A stretch of DNA of 64,000 nt, taken from Undaria pinnatifida (Eukaryota > Sar > Phaeophyceae > Laminariales > Alariaceae). The translations under genes and the position numbers were made by a program. Of the stretch, positions 33,301 to 42,464 are shown piece by piece (position 1 is the stretch's first letter; each line of letters begins with the position of its first letter). The notes under the pieces were generated by a model, which saw only the letters and a list, made by a program, of their open reading frames with translations, was not told the DNA's origin and ran no database searches. Location of the stretch: the NCBI GenBank assembly GCA_012845835.1, contig JABAKD010000020.1, forward strand, positions 12,825,488-12,889,487, read 5' to 3'.

Positions 33301-34342
33301 GAAAACCCGATGGTCGGTGAAAACCCGACGTGCTCCCTCCCGGCATTGTAGGGATGCGAGGGTCTATGGCCTTACCTAAGGATTACAGCCATGCATGGCA
33401 ATGATTGCACCCCCCACCCCGCCTGCTCCCATGCTCCGTCTCGGAAGGGGTACATAGTCAAGGTTAAATGACAAACGCATGTAACAAGCGGGTGCACCCC
33501 CCCCCCCCCCCCCCCCCCCCCCTCCCCGTATTTTATCTCTTCGCGTGCGTTAGGTTTCGTTCGGTCCGATTTCCGGACCCCCATGGGCGAACCACCCTAG
33601 CGCGTGCCTCTAACCGGCTAAGCTTCCAGGCGGGAGAATTTTCGGCGACATACGGTGTGGCTGGTGGACCCTTTGAAGGTTCCTTCGACGCGGTCGTCAC
33701 CAGCTTTTTCGTCGATACCGCCCCCAACGTGGTTCAGGTGAGGTGCCACACCTTCAAGTTTCTTCCTCCGACGTGTTTTGGGCCAAAAAGGTGGGAGGCG
33801 GGGGGAGGGGGGGAGTCCTTCCAGCGTTGCAGGTGCTCTTTTTTTCGCATGCTGTGAAATCAGCAAGTGTGCATGCACCCTGAATGATCTCGTGGAGAGG
33901 GCCTTGTATCTCGAAGAAAACCCGTTCTCGCTAACCCCTCCCCCGGCCCTCCCCTCCCCGAATCCGTCATCCTTTTTATTCCACGAACCAACGCCCTGGC
34001 GCTTCGGTAATAACATCCTGGTGCCGCGGTAACAACATCCTGGTGCTGCCATATCAACACCCTTGGTGCTACGATAAACGCCTACAGTACGTTGCCACGA
34101 TCCGTCGCGCGCTGCGGCCCGGTGGAGTGTGGATCAACTGCGGCCCCCTGCACTGGCACAACCAATCGGCGCTTGCTCTCAGCCTCGACGAGATGCTCGC
34201 CCTTATTGCCGGGTCAGGCTTCCGGCTGCAGGTGGTGGAGCGGCTGCCGCCTTGCGCGTACAGGGTGGAGGATGGCGGAGGGTCCCTTAGGGTGGACGAG
34301 TTCAAGCCCGTGTTCTGGGTGGCCGTTTTGGGAAGGGATTAG
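27127..34342 (+). CDS. CARNMT1: N2227-like / carnosine N-methyltransferase family protein, six-exon model
   Basis: SAM-dependent methyltransferase of the N2227 family; the characterised animal and yeast members N-methylate carnosine to anserine. Exons 27127-27324, 27486-27914, 28598-28934, 30938-31349, 33554-33737 and 34088-34342 join without a frame break (phases 0, 0, 1, 2, 0) and give 604 codons to a TAG stop. Diagnostic features: LRDWTSEGD in the N-terminal helical region; the SAM-binding motif VLVPGAGLGRLAAELA; then NELS; VRFPDPHG and LSFQAGEFSATYG; FDAVVTSFFVDTAPNVVQ; YVATIRRALRPGGVWINCGP; and a C-terminal YRVEDGGG...FKPVFWVAVLGRD. All are in family order. Unusual Pro/Gly/Ser-rich insertions lie in exons 2 and 4. 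The 5' start is not certain; see 22,565-23,140. The algal substrate is unknown. Confidence 0.88.
27325..27485 (+). other. short intron made largely of CCCA/CACC repeats
   Basis: 161 bp between GTGAGA and AACAG. It is mostly (CCCACCCA)n from about 27,375 to 27,436 followed by CTAACCCAACCCAATCTAAC. Confidence 0.75.
27486..27914 (+). CDS. CARNMT1: methyltransferase exon: low-complexity linker
   Basis: Acceptor CCCAACAG, donor CACCAG/GTATTA; phase 0 both sides. Starts VNTDVLSWLLRPVPF, then a long Pro/Ala, Ser/Thr and Gly-rich linker (about 100 residues) not found in typical relatives, and ends with RAGFHSYDETHQ leading into the conserved helix of the next exon. Confidence 0.75.
28598..28934 (+). 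CDS. CARNMT1: methyltransferase exon with SAM-binding motif I
   Basis: Acceptor TCTAAAG, donor ACCA/GTTAAG (phase 1). Begins IFTHMLRDWTSEGD and carries VLVPGAGLGRLAAELAGREY, the glycine-rich SAM-binding motif, then ANELSMT. The donor choice is supported because the leftover A plus TG of the next exon restores a Met exactly where the family has 'F/M-L-x-S-x-x-V'. Confidence 0.85.
28999..29215 (+). repeat. GACCCGACC-rich dispersed repeat, copy 1 (intronic)
   Basis: Starts TTTTCACGAGTCGG, continues with repeated GACCCGACC and AAC.TCCTGG, and ends near CGCGTCCTGACACGTA. The same order of words recurs at 46,046-46,265, outside any gene. Confidence 0.8.
29895..29997 (+). repeat. poly-C dispersed repeat family, copy (intronic)
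   Basis: TCTCGAGAAGGGATTCCTGG, TCAATAGTCAAATTGCTAAG, GCAAGCAACAAA and a run of Cs. Relatives lie at 33,285-33,522, 53,445-53,530, 54,430-54,610 and 57,470-57,660. Confidence 0.7.
30040..30937 (+). repeat. tandem degenerate copies of the exon-4 acceptor region
   Basis: Copies of the acceptor and first ~60 bp of the following exon occur at about 30,480-30,690 and 30,690-30,937, with a more decayed one at about 30,110-30,220. Both nearer copies keep AG/TGCTT and CTCCTGCTA.TGGGTGATG but have in-frame stops soon after. They are followed by CCTCCCGCCTAACCTCCCTC and GCCTGTTTCTG. The copy at 30,706 also has a (ATTGGGTGATGCT)n expansion. Confidence 0.85.
30938..31349 (+). CDS. CARNMT1: methyltransferase exon with Gly-rich insertion
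   Basis: Acceptor CGCTTACAG, donor GCTAG/GTGAGA. It starts by completing Met, then LASCYWVMEALLGDSF, then about 75 residues rich in Gly/Ser/Asp, then FFEFYPFLNDAAHNEVDGEA. The last piece corresponds to the family's 'Y-P-[WF]-x-x-x-x-N' segment. The Gly-rich part may hide an additional small intron; this was not resolved. Confidence 0.75.
32600..32690 (+). repeat. possible tRNA-derived SINE head (A-box and B-box like)
   Basis: GGTGGCGTATCAGG resembles an internal A box, and GAGTTCGAATCCCCCC, about 47 bp later, is a perfect B box. The flanking bases do not form an acceptor stem, so it is not a tRNA gene. A weaker relative (CACGTAATTCAAGTCCCCCC) lies at about 33,255. Confidence 0.35.
33096..33115 (+). 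repeat. 20-base G homopolymer
   Basis: Uninterrupted G run in the last large intron. A 26-base C run lies 380 bp downstream, so the two could pair. Confidence 0.9.
33285..33522 (+). repeat. poly-C dispersed repeat family, copy (intronic, rearranged)
   Basis: Contains GGTCGGTGAAAACCCGACGT, GGCATTGTAGGGATGCGAGG, GTCTATGGCCTTACC, then CATGCTCCGTCTCGGAAGGG, TCAAGGTTAAATGAC and a 26-base C run (33,497-33,522). The halves are swapped relative to the copy at 54,430. GGTCGGTGAAAACCCGA is duplicated in tandem. Confidence 0.75.
33554..33737 (+). CDS. CARNMT1: methyltransferase exon: post-motif I and motif II region
   Basis: Acceptor TGCGTTAG, donor GTTCAG/GTGAGG. Encodes RFRSVRFPDPHG, LSFQAGEFSATYG and FDAVVTSFFVDTAPNVVQ, the family's 'aGdF..vY' and 'D.v.T.FFiDTA.N' blocks. 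Confidence 0.9.
34088..34342 (+). CDS. CARNMT1: methyltransferase last exon
   Basis: Acceptor GCCTACAG; phase 0. YVATIRRALRPGGVWINCGP, then SLDEMLALIAGSGF, PPCAYRVEDGGG and FKPVFWVAVLGRD, then TAG. This is the typical C-terminus of the family, so the 3' end of the gene is secure. Confidence 0.9.
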   Translation, partial: YVATIRRALRPGGVWINCGPLHWHNQSALALSLDEMLALIAGSGFRLQVVERLPPCAYRVEDGGGSLRVDEFKPVFWVAVLGRD

Positions 34343-35459
34343 TCGAGGGCCATGGTGTAGGCCTTTGTTGCTTTCCTCCCGTCGTTGACCATTGACCCAT
34401 GCACCCCTTTCGAAACGAGGCAGGGTAGCGAGGAGAGGCTGAGGAGGGGAGCGGAAGCTAGTGTTCTGCTGTTGCGGTCTTGGAGGGGGGGAGGTGGAGG
34501 GGAGAGGGCGAGGAATGAGGGTGGTGGGGTTGGTGAATGGGGACGCGAAGGATGTGCAGTGTTGGGGTTGATGTTTGGGTAGGAGAAGGATGTGCAGGAA
34601 TGATGTTGTTTTTTAGGCTATAGGGGTGAGGCTGGTGCGTAGACTAGGGATGGAGCTGGTGAGCTTTGTTTTGGGGGTTCTGACGCAACGGTCGTGCCGG
34701 TGTGGTGGTTGTATCGTTGTTGTGTGGGCTTGTCACTTCCCAGAATTGAAAGGCTTGCGCTGTTTTTGGGGGGGGCGTTGTGCCCAACACGACGTGAACA
34801 AATGCTGCGCGTGGTGAGCTGAGATGTAGAAGCGATGGTGCGTGCGCAACAGCCTGATTTTGTCGGTGTAGATTGGATGTTCCGCAGAGGGCGAAAAACA
34901 AATGTCGAAAAAACGATGTATTCATACCTGGTTTCGGTCATCGTTCCGTGGTGTCGCGGTCGAAATGAAAGCGTGACTGGACGAAAAATAGTCTAGTTCG
35001 TGAGACACGCATGGTCAAGGGGGAAGAGTGGGGTTCTGGTATTGTGGTATTGTGTGATACCCTGCGGTAGCCGTTTTGGAAGCGGCGGGCAAAAAGACAC
35101 CACGGCGGTTGACTCGGCCGACGTTGTTCACGCCACATGCGTGGCTCTGCGCCATAAGCACAAATTGCCCACGAAGCCATCAGAAATATGTAAAAGTAAG
35201 AGCGAAGCTAATGAAACATGTGCATGTATGTATTTCAAGGGGCCGAAAGGTGCTTTACGTGATCGAAAAGGTCAAGAGAACGGTCGTGCAAGATGTGTGA
35301 CCAAACAGGCGATCGGCTGCTGTTTTCTTTTTTTTTCCAGCCTATTCGGGTGGACAACAAACGAAACCTCAGGACTAACGGGAGTACGTCGAGACCAGAG
35401 ACGGTATCGGAGCGAAAGCAACCCTCGAGGTGACAAGGCCCGGGTTTGCGCTAGGCGCG
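34343..35459. other. 3' flank / spacer
   Basis: G/T-rich sequence probably including the 3' UTR. GAAGGATGTGCAG occurs twice (34,547 and 34,586). No gene recognised. Confidence 0.5.
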
Positions 35460-36440
35460 TGCTGCGATAGACGTAGCCCTTTTTGGCTGAAACGTTTTCT
35501 GAATGACGGCTCTCCTTGACCAAAAATCGTCGGAATTTTTGCCACCCTTATTTTGCGATATTACTCTTTTTTTATATAGCTAGACCATAGGTTTGTTCCA
35601 TGAATGAAGTAGATAGCGCGTGTCTACGGTAGCGGTGTGCAGACCTTATTTTTTCTTATGGGGCTCCTGACGACTTGAGGAGGTTCATGGCACACACCTC
35701 GTACCTGGTATACCTGGTACCCCTCTACGGCAAAAGCTTATTTTGATCAAAACTGAGAAAGCTTAACCCCCGGTGAACAACCCCCCCCCCCCCCGTGGCC
35801 TTTTGCTTGGCGTAGACAAAAGACAAACAAATAGTTATAGTATATTACAAGTACCAACAACGCAGCTTGCAAAGATGAGTATTGACCTGAAATTCGTCAA
35901 ACTCACGGCTGACGTCCTTGAAAATTAGTTATAAAATAGTTTTGTTGGGGACAAAAACAAGATTGGTGCCCACGTTCCGACGATTTTGGGTCAAGTAGTC
36001 CCCCCCCCGTCATTCAGAAAACATTGGTTTCGGCGAACAAGTGGTATGTACCTTAATGCCTCTAGATGTCGTAGCATGCGTACTTGATTTATTCCACAAT
36101 CGGTTTTTGCGTGAGGTATGATGGGGCTCCTCAGGCGCGAGGAGCGACACATCCCACGGTACATTGTTTTAGCACCTTTTTCTTTTCTATACCCTCACCC
36201 AAAAACTGAATTTGAAGAAAAGGAAACAACACCTGAAAGTGCCACACCCAAATCAACAAACCCGCGTGGCCCCTGCGTATTATAGACTACATACAAAAAA
36301 CATAGTCTACAGTGCCAGCAAGCAAGAACGAGATCCCGACGACTTTGGGCTAAGGAGTTCCGTCGTTCGGAAAAACAAATAGCTTGAAAGTGCTACCTCT
36401 ATGTGACCTAGATGGTAGCTCTATGGTAGCATGCGTCGAG
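35460..36440. repeat. dispersed inverted-repeat family, paired copy
   Basis: 35,471-35,540 (GTAGCCCTTTTTGGCTGAAA, CTGAATGACGG, AAAAATCGTCGGAATTT) faces 36,335-36,440 (CGACGACTTTGGGCTAAGGA, CCGTCGTTCGGAAA, AAGTGCTACCTCTATG) as reverse complements, so the whole resembles a ~1-kb element with ~80-bp inverted ends. A third partial copy lies between them at 35,970-36,060. Confidence 0.7.
35858..35945 (+). repeat. dispersed GCTTGCAA...CGGCTGACG module
   Basis: CAGCTTGCAAAGATGAGTAT, then GTCAAACTCACGGCTGACGT, then TTATAAAATAG. The cleanest copy of the family in the window, nested inside the larger inverted-repeat element. Confidence 0.75.
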
Positions 36441-38066
36441 CCTCAGAAAAAAGGATAGTGTTGCGCGCCCCTACTACCCTGGTACCGTATCATGTGTCGA
36501 GCGCTATGCATGCTGTCATATGTACCTGAAGTTGTATTTGCGACAAAGGTCGGACCGGCTGTTTGGCGACACTGGCGATTGCCCGCACTCGCCGCCTGAG
36601 CAACCGTTCGACATACCATATGGGGTTCACCCTTTTGGTCGCAACGCTATGAGGAGGGGCTCTCCTTGGAGCGACGTGCCGCAACCCGCTTGCCTCAACG
36701 ACTGCTGTTTTGGGCGAAGCTGAATCACAACGAGTCGTTGATTTTCCGTCAACTCCGCCGTATAAATCAATATTTCGTCCAGTACCCAGAGCTGACTCGA
36801 ATAGCTTTTCTAGTCGTAGACAAACTTGTGGGAGAACTAAGCCCCCCTGCCCTCCCTGTCTAGACCTGCTGCCGTTTCGGCCACGGCCGTAGTGTATTGG
36901 GATCCGATCCCTCGTCAACCCTTGCCTCGCAGAACTCAAGACGTTCATAGGACGTGCAAAAAACTTCGATCCGTGCCCGACCAGAGTCTCGCGTGGGTCC
37001 CTCGCTCCCCTGACTTCTAGTCTTCCGGGCGTCCTCGCCTCGGCTAACCAATAATTCTACTTCTTTCGTGATAAACCATTAACTATGTATTGCAGCGCCA
37101 ACGATGTATGTTGGTGTGATGTTCCCCAGGTGTACCCCCCGTACTCCTGGGGAGACTACTGCCTATTGCTGGACCAAGCCGAAGGTAAGGCGGGAGGGGC
37201 ACTCTTAGACTGTTGAGGCCTTCTGTTTCAGCGGCCCAGGGCCACTCGCGCCAGTGCCCACCCAATTGATTGGCGGCTCAGAGACACGTGCTAAAAAGTT
37301 AGAGGTGTGCACCGATTTTTTTTCCGTGCGAGAATCCTCGCCTGAAGAGTTCTCTGCACCCCTCTCACCCACCCGAAAAACGATTTTGAGTAAAAAACCG
37401 AAAAACGAAAAACGCCAAGACCGACGAACGCAAACCCACGGCCTAGGCATTGTAATAACAATTCAGTTATTGACGCGTGCTGCGATATCGATTGGGGCAG
37501 CACTTTTCGGCCATCATAATGGTTTCTGCGTAATAAGAGAGGGGGCTCCTCAACACCTTGTTTAGAGCCCCCAAATCCCTCCCTATACCAGCTTCAAGTA
37601 AATATATATATATTATTATGAAAAAAAGGTTTCCAGTTGTAAAGGCGTTAACCCGAAATCGTCGGAATATACCATCCTTGTTCTTTTTGCCATGCTGTTC
37701 GTTAGTTATATAGTCTACAGGTTTAACATGTCATATTGGGACGCATGCTACAATATAGAGGTAGCACTTTTCGTCTAAAATTGTTTTATGAATGACGGAG
37801 ATCGATCGTTCTCCTTACTTAGCCCCAAACCGTTGGAACTAAGCCCTTTTGTTTGTGATTCTCGTTGTGTACCTGGGCCATGGGATTTTTCATCCAGAAG
37901 CAGTTTTTTTTTTCAATCCCAACAATCAGTTTCTGGGAGAGATCTTAAGCTCCCAAAATGAAGAACCTCAGAAAAGAAGTGGTGCGCCCCTCTATCATAT
38001 CGTAGCACGCGTCTCCAAATCGTTCAACGGGTTGCGCTTTCCATGTTTATCTCGACTTTGGTTATT
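36441..38066. repeat. further fragments of the inverted-repeat family; no gene
   Basis: Related pieces at 37,490-37,530 (GGGCAGCACTTTTCGGCC), 37,640-37,670 (CCCGAAATCGTCGGAATATA) and 37,735-37,850 (CATGCTACAATATAGAGGTA, TTATGAATGACGGAG). 36,520-36,865 contains overlapping frames with protein-like composition (for example LNHNESLIFRQLRRINQYF in the plus strand) that I cannot assign. Confidence 0.55.
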
Positions 38067-38405
38067 TTGGTGTTGGCTGGTGTTGGTTGGTGTTGGTGTT
38101 GGTGTTGGTGTTGGTGTTGGTGTTGGTGTTGGTTGGTGTTGGTGTTGGGGTGTTGGTGTTGGTGGTGGTATTGGTGTTGGTATTGGTGTTGGTGTTGGTT
38201 GTGTGTTGGTGTTGGTGTTGGTGTTGGTGTTGGTGTTGGTGTTGGTGTTGGTGTTGGTGTTGGTGTTGGTGTTGGTGTTGGTGTTGGTGTTGGTGTTGGT
38301 GCTGGTGCTAGTGTTGGTGTTGGTGTTGGTGTTGGTGTTGGTGTTGGTGTTGGTGTTGGTGTTGGTGTTGGTTGGTGTTGGTGTTGTTGGTGTTGGTGTT
38401 GGTGG
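38067..38405 (+). repeat. GGTGTT hexanucleotide satellite, ~340 bp
   Basis: Nearly pure (TTGGTG)n with a few variants (GGTGCTAGTG, GGTGGTATTG, TTGGTTGG). All three plus frames are open (Val-Leu, Gly-Val, Cys-Trp repeats), which is an artefact of the hexamer. Confidence 0.98.
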
Positions 38406-39365
38406 AGAGTTCTGTTCAAGTGAGGAGCCCCAGAAAAAATAATAATAAGTTCTCCCTCCGCCGTAGTAGTAGCATGTGTCTAATATTGCAAATAAATACG
38501 ATCTCCCGAAGACAATTTTTGGTCAAGGAGCCAAGTTGACATTTAGAAAATCGTTTAGCCAGAAAAAAGTGTTGCCCCTATATCGTACAGTCAGCATGGA
38601 TCCAGGACCACATGCGCGAGTGGGGCCACCCCTAGTGCTTTGCGGAGCCTCAAGCGTGTGCACTCCATTGTTTCACTCAAGCTACACGCCGCCGTCGAAT
38701 TGTTTGACACGCTGGTCGACATGAAGGAGCATCTCCCCCCCCTACCGTAGCCTTATTCGATGGTTTCGACCTAGACGCATTCGCTGGACAGCTGCCGCTT
38801 GTGTCCTCCACTTGCCGCTGTTTCGGGGAGGCGTCAGAACAACCGCCAGTCCGACGACAAACCAATGCCGCCGTCCCGGCCGCGCGAGGCTCTCAACGGC
38901 CGCCACGGACACATTCGTCGGTTAGACAGATGCCCCCACGCTCCGTCAGCCCTGTTCTGCACGCTCCGGCTCGGTTATGATACGATTTTAGCTCTTCCCC
39001 GTCCGGCGGTGGGTACAAAGGAATTTTAGGCCCGTGCCACTTCTCCTTCTCTGACGTGTCAATGTTAACTCGGTTGCCAAATCGATCTTGCTATTAATAC
39101 CGTGGCAATGGCAACGTAAGCTGCCACGACCCCCGGCGGCGTGGCGCGGGCAGCGATCCGATTGGGGGACAGCGCCACCACGCCTTCTTTGGTGGCGTTT
39201 ATGATATGCCCACCTCCCACAGCCCCTCCTGAAATTATTTTGTCCACGCGTACTTACCAATTGATGTGCTTTCCTTTAAAAGCTACTAGAAGTCGTGGAC
39301 ACCCCGTTATGATGGTTGCATACGTTGAGGTTAACTCGTTTTATTACCTGTGTCTTTCAGGGAGG
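38406..39365. other. spacer between hexamer satellite and LTR element
   Basis: Another fragment of the inverted-repeat family at 38,505-38,600 and a solo MITE terminus CCCCCCTACCGTAGCCTTAT at 38,736-38,755. On the minus strand 39,247-39,065 is open, Gly/Ala-rich with a hydrophobic C-terminal helix (GVVAAYVAIATVLIARS). It was not assigned. Confidence 0.45.
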
Positions 39366-39694
39366 TGTAGACACGCTTTGAGCTAGGCAAGGTCTACTTG
39401 ACCAGAAAGTATCCCCCCTTGGTCTGAGGGGGGCTGATCAGCACCATTCAGGTGCTAGGAAAGGAGAGAGGAATTGTTGTTTTAACTCCGAACACAAGAA
39501 AAAAAACGATCTTAGCTTCATCCCCGAATCCCCATACCAAAATCCAGAAGAAGATAAGCAGAAACCCCTACTGTCTTCAGATCTAAATCACGTTCACCCT
39601 CCACATCAGATCATCAGCAGTCAATCACCACCAAGAAGATCAGGTCGTATCTTCCCACCAGCACTACGCACTCTCTGGTGCTCCACTGTCCACA
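39366..39694 (-). repeat. LTR (3' LTR in element orientation)
   Basis: 329 bp, TG...CA ends. Adjacent internal sequence, read on the minus strand, is CGCGCTTTTGGGGGCAT before the LTR, a weak polypurine tract. Compared with the other LTR it has an extra ~10 bp (CCCGAATCCC) near 39,520-39,530. Confidence 0.93.
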
Positions 39695-40259
39695 ATGCCC
39701 CCAAAAGCGCGTTCCTACTCAAAGTAGTTCATGAATAAGCTTTGATCGAAAGTGAGCACCAGCCACACAAAAACATCAAAGAAAGCATACATGTCGTTTT
39801 GGGATGATAAACGACCACATACATCTAGATACCATACCCAATGATTACGAGTCATGAAACATTACAATACTTCACAAAAACATGCACACACACGATCACC
39901 AGGCATAAATCATGCATTATTAGCACATAGCAATACCACCAATAAATACAACCAGGTGCATTAATTCGTACCTGCTATATGTTTTCACACGCAAACTCCA
40001 GAAAACATACTTATATTAGTGGCAAGTCAATCAGAAACCCATCTAAAACCCGCCGACCAAAATATAAACATCGTAGTAACCCTTTTACGGCTACACGAGT
40101 ATTAATAGTATCATCCGCTTTCATCCACAATTGTACCACAAACTCATGCACTCAGCAAAATAATACCGTAAAAACATTCCAGGACGATTTTCGCTCAAGT
40201 CACGCGAAAACCGCAGAGAACTCACAGCGTAATACCACATTGCCGCTTCAGCTTCGTCC

Positions 40260-40726
40260 TCACTCCCCGTTTCAGTCTTGACTTACGCAATTCCGACTTT
40301 TCAAACTGAGGAGCCGCGCCCCATATATTCGCTAGGTCCTCCCACGCATTCTCTTCCGTGTCAAATCTAGCTCTACTTCCACCTCAAAGCCAGATTCTTC
40401 CTCCACAGTCGCCAAATCCACGATTGATTGCTGCCATTTCAAACTCTCCTTGCGTGAAAAGCATGTTGGAAAACTTATTTTAACTCGGCAGTGATCTCAA
40501 CAGCAGCATCCGCATAAAAACGCATCCGAGTAACATGAACGTCTCGGACTTCCCCAGATACAATATTCTGAACGCCATACACATGCGATCGTTGAGCGAC
40601 CAGCACACGCCACGGTCCAGTCCCCGTCATCAGCAATTTTGGCGTCGAGCCACTACGCCGCACCCGAGCTACCAAGACATATACACCAACGAAAATAATC
40701 GGCAAACTTCCCCGACTCGCGGCCAC
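40260..40726 (-). pseudogene. integrase C-terminus and frameshifted chromodomain-like tail
   Basis: The upper part (40,726-40,475) encodes a Ty3-type integrase tail: VLVARVRRSGSTPKLLMTG, GPWRVLVAQ, GEVRDVHVTRMRFYAD, then a stop. Beyond the stop, in two other frames, come IVDLATVEEESGFEVEVE and later AWEDLANIWGAAPQF, the beta-strand/helix pattern of a chromodomain. A stop and a frameshift separate the pieces. Confidence 0.7.
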
Positions 40727-40925
40727 ACGCTACTTACCACGATTCGCCTGCACCTTATCCAAGACCTCTTTGTGCAGCTGAGCAATTTTGGGGTCGAGCC
40801 ACTACGCCGCACCCGAGCTACCAAGACATAATCACCAAAAAAAATCGGCGAACTTGTTCCCGACTCGCGGCGACACGATGCTTACCACGATTCACTTGCA
40901 CCTTATCCAAACCACGCTCTGCACC
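40632..40925 (-). repeat. 149-bp tandem duplication inside the integrase region
   Basis: AGCAATTTTGG.GTCGAGCCAC starts at 40,632 and again at 40,781. The duplicated block runs through CACTACGCCGCACCCGAGCT to ACTTGCACCTTATCCAA-type sequence. It interrupts the integrase frame. Confidence 0.9.
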
Positions 40926-41707
40926 TTCGCCCGAAGAACATTCTCGTCCAGCACATCCACCTGCCAATCCTGTCCGTTCGACGACGCCAAGGTGAACAAC
41001 GCTACGCGAGGCGCTCTACCGAACATGACATGGTACGGGGTAGAGTCGTACCAATCGCGAAACGCAGTGTTCAAGGCCCACTGAACCGCCGGTACTAACT
41101 CTACCCAATCCTGGTCGGTCCGCCGCTCTTCATGAATCATGGCCTTCAAAGTCCGCACCACCTCACGCATCATCCGTTCGCATGTACCACTAGACCAAGG
41201 CGAATTCGCAACTGAAAACCTCCTGTCAACACCAAGAGATTTCTCTGACGCAGCCATCGTTTGATTCTTAAAATGGGAAGCAATGTCACTCGTCCACACG
41301 TCCGGAACCCCAATAACCTTACACCAGGTCAGGAGATGCTGCGCTGTCAATTGGGCAGTGCATGCTTCTGTGGGCTCATGCCAACCACAATTACTCATAT
41401 CGTCCATCATGACGAGGATGTATCGGTACCCTCCGTCCTCGTCCAGGCCATCGTCTCCCAACAGCCCGCTCTCTCCAACATGGAGATAGTCGAAGTGAAC
41501 CACTTCGCCCGGCCTGGTGCCGTGCACGGTCTCCCCAAGCGGACGTGGCACTTTCTTCCCTGCTTTGGAATCCATGCAATGGAGACACTGCTTGACAAAC
41601 TCGGCTACGTGCTCCTCCATGCAAAACCAACAGCAGTATTCCGACGGCCGGCGCAGAGTAGCCACGACACCCCGATGGCCAGCCTCCTTCATGTGAGCAC
41701 AAACCAT
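40892..41707 (-). CDS. retrotransposon integrase domain
   Basis: Zinc-binding HHCC region at the start (HMKEAGHRG... CLHCMDSKAGK), followed by the RNase H-fold core with acidic residues in GEVVHFDYLHV, WTSDIASHFKN and GTCERMMREV, the D,D,E triad in the expected order and spacing. Then VPAVQWALNTAFRDWYDSTP and FGRAPR. The frame is open for 271 codons, so the core is largely intact although its flanks are broken. It belongs to the 39,366-45,888 element. Confidence 0.9.
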   Translation of the reverse strand: MVCAHMKEAGHRGVVATLRRPSEYCCWFCMEEHVAEFVKQCLHCMDSKAGKKVPRPLGETVHGTRPGEVVHFDYLHVGESGLLGDDGLDEDGGYRYILVMMDDMSNCGWHEPTEACTAQLTAQHLLTWCKVIGVPDVWTSDIASHFKNQTMAASEKSLGVDRRFSVANSPWSSGTCERMMREVVRTLKAMIHEERRTDQDWVELVPAVQWALNTAFRDWYDSTPYHVMFGRAPRVALFTLASSNGQDWQVDVLDENVLRAKVQSVVWIRCK

Positions 41708-41967
41708 TTACCGAACCTGAAGCTGCTTAGCTCCTCCTGGAATCCACAACACCGCGCGCCCATTAACCGGGAGCCGAAAAAGCCCCTCGGCATCCAAGCT
41801 CACTTGACCAACGCTCGTCATGAACGACGTAGCCCCCAACGCGAGCGTGCCCAGGTTTGCCCGCGGCGCTTGCTGCGCGTCCCGGATCACCTGCTTGAAC
41901 GGAAGAGTTTCATCGGGCGCGCTAGCAGCATACACCGCGGTAGCGCGAACACTCACCGAAGGGACAG

Positions 41968-42393
41968 TCACTCACCGCGAGAGAAAATCGCCCCAGCAGC
42001 CACGATCTCCGGCGATGTGCACAATGGTATAATCGTATTGCCCCAATACCGCCTTTCACTGGTCCAAACGCTGCGCCGTCGTCTTCGCAGCAGACAACAC
42101 GCACGCCTCCGGTGGTCAGTATGAATATGCGCGCCGTTCCACAAAAGGTACTCCAACCGCTTGAAAGTACTCACCACGGCGAAGCCTTCCGTGTCCACCG
42201 TCGCGCGGCGCTGCTGTGACCCTTTGAAGGTCCCACTCAGGAATCCAAGAGGCTCGTGAGTCATGTCCTCGACTGAAACGCCGCGGTCGAGCTCTTGCTG
42301 GGGCACCTGCGTGAGAAAACTCCCCCAATACTCATCGAAGGCATCCAAAAACATGAGCACCGCCCATCCCGGTTTCGGGTGAGACAAAGCCAC
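41968..42393 (-). CDS. retrotransposon RNase H domain (fragment)
   Basis: Ty3-type RNase H features: FLDAFDEYWGSFLTQVP (first catalytic Asp region), EPLGFLSGTFKGSQQR, TVDTEGFAVVSTFKRLEYLL (with Glu) and HIHTDHR. It lies directly after the RT frame but in a different frame. The final part degenerates to Arg-rich sequence. Confidence 0.8.
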   Translation of the reverse strand: MALSHPKPGWAVLMFLDAFDEYWGSFLTQVPQQELDRGVSVEDMTHEPLGFLSGTFKGSQQRRATVDTEGFAVVSTFKRLEYLLWNGAHIHTDHRRRACCLLRRRRRSVWTSERRYWGNTIIPLCTSPEIVAAGAIFSRGE

Positions 42394-42464
42394 AGCGTTA
42401 GCGACAAGGTCCTACGCCGCCTCTCAGGCCCCGATCAACCCCGAGGTCCAGGCCCCGGCCGAGA

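Noticed and set aside
37849-38442. 197-codon frame ending in Val-Leu and Gly-Val repeats
   Set aside because: Produced by the GGTGTT hexamer; all frames of the hexamer are open.
41261-42124. 287-codon plus-strand frame
   Set aside because: Antisense shadow of the retrotransposon integrase/RNase H region, which carries the recognisable motifs on the minus strand.
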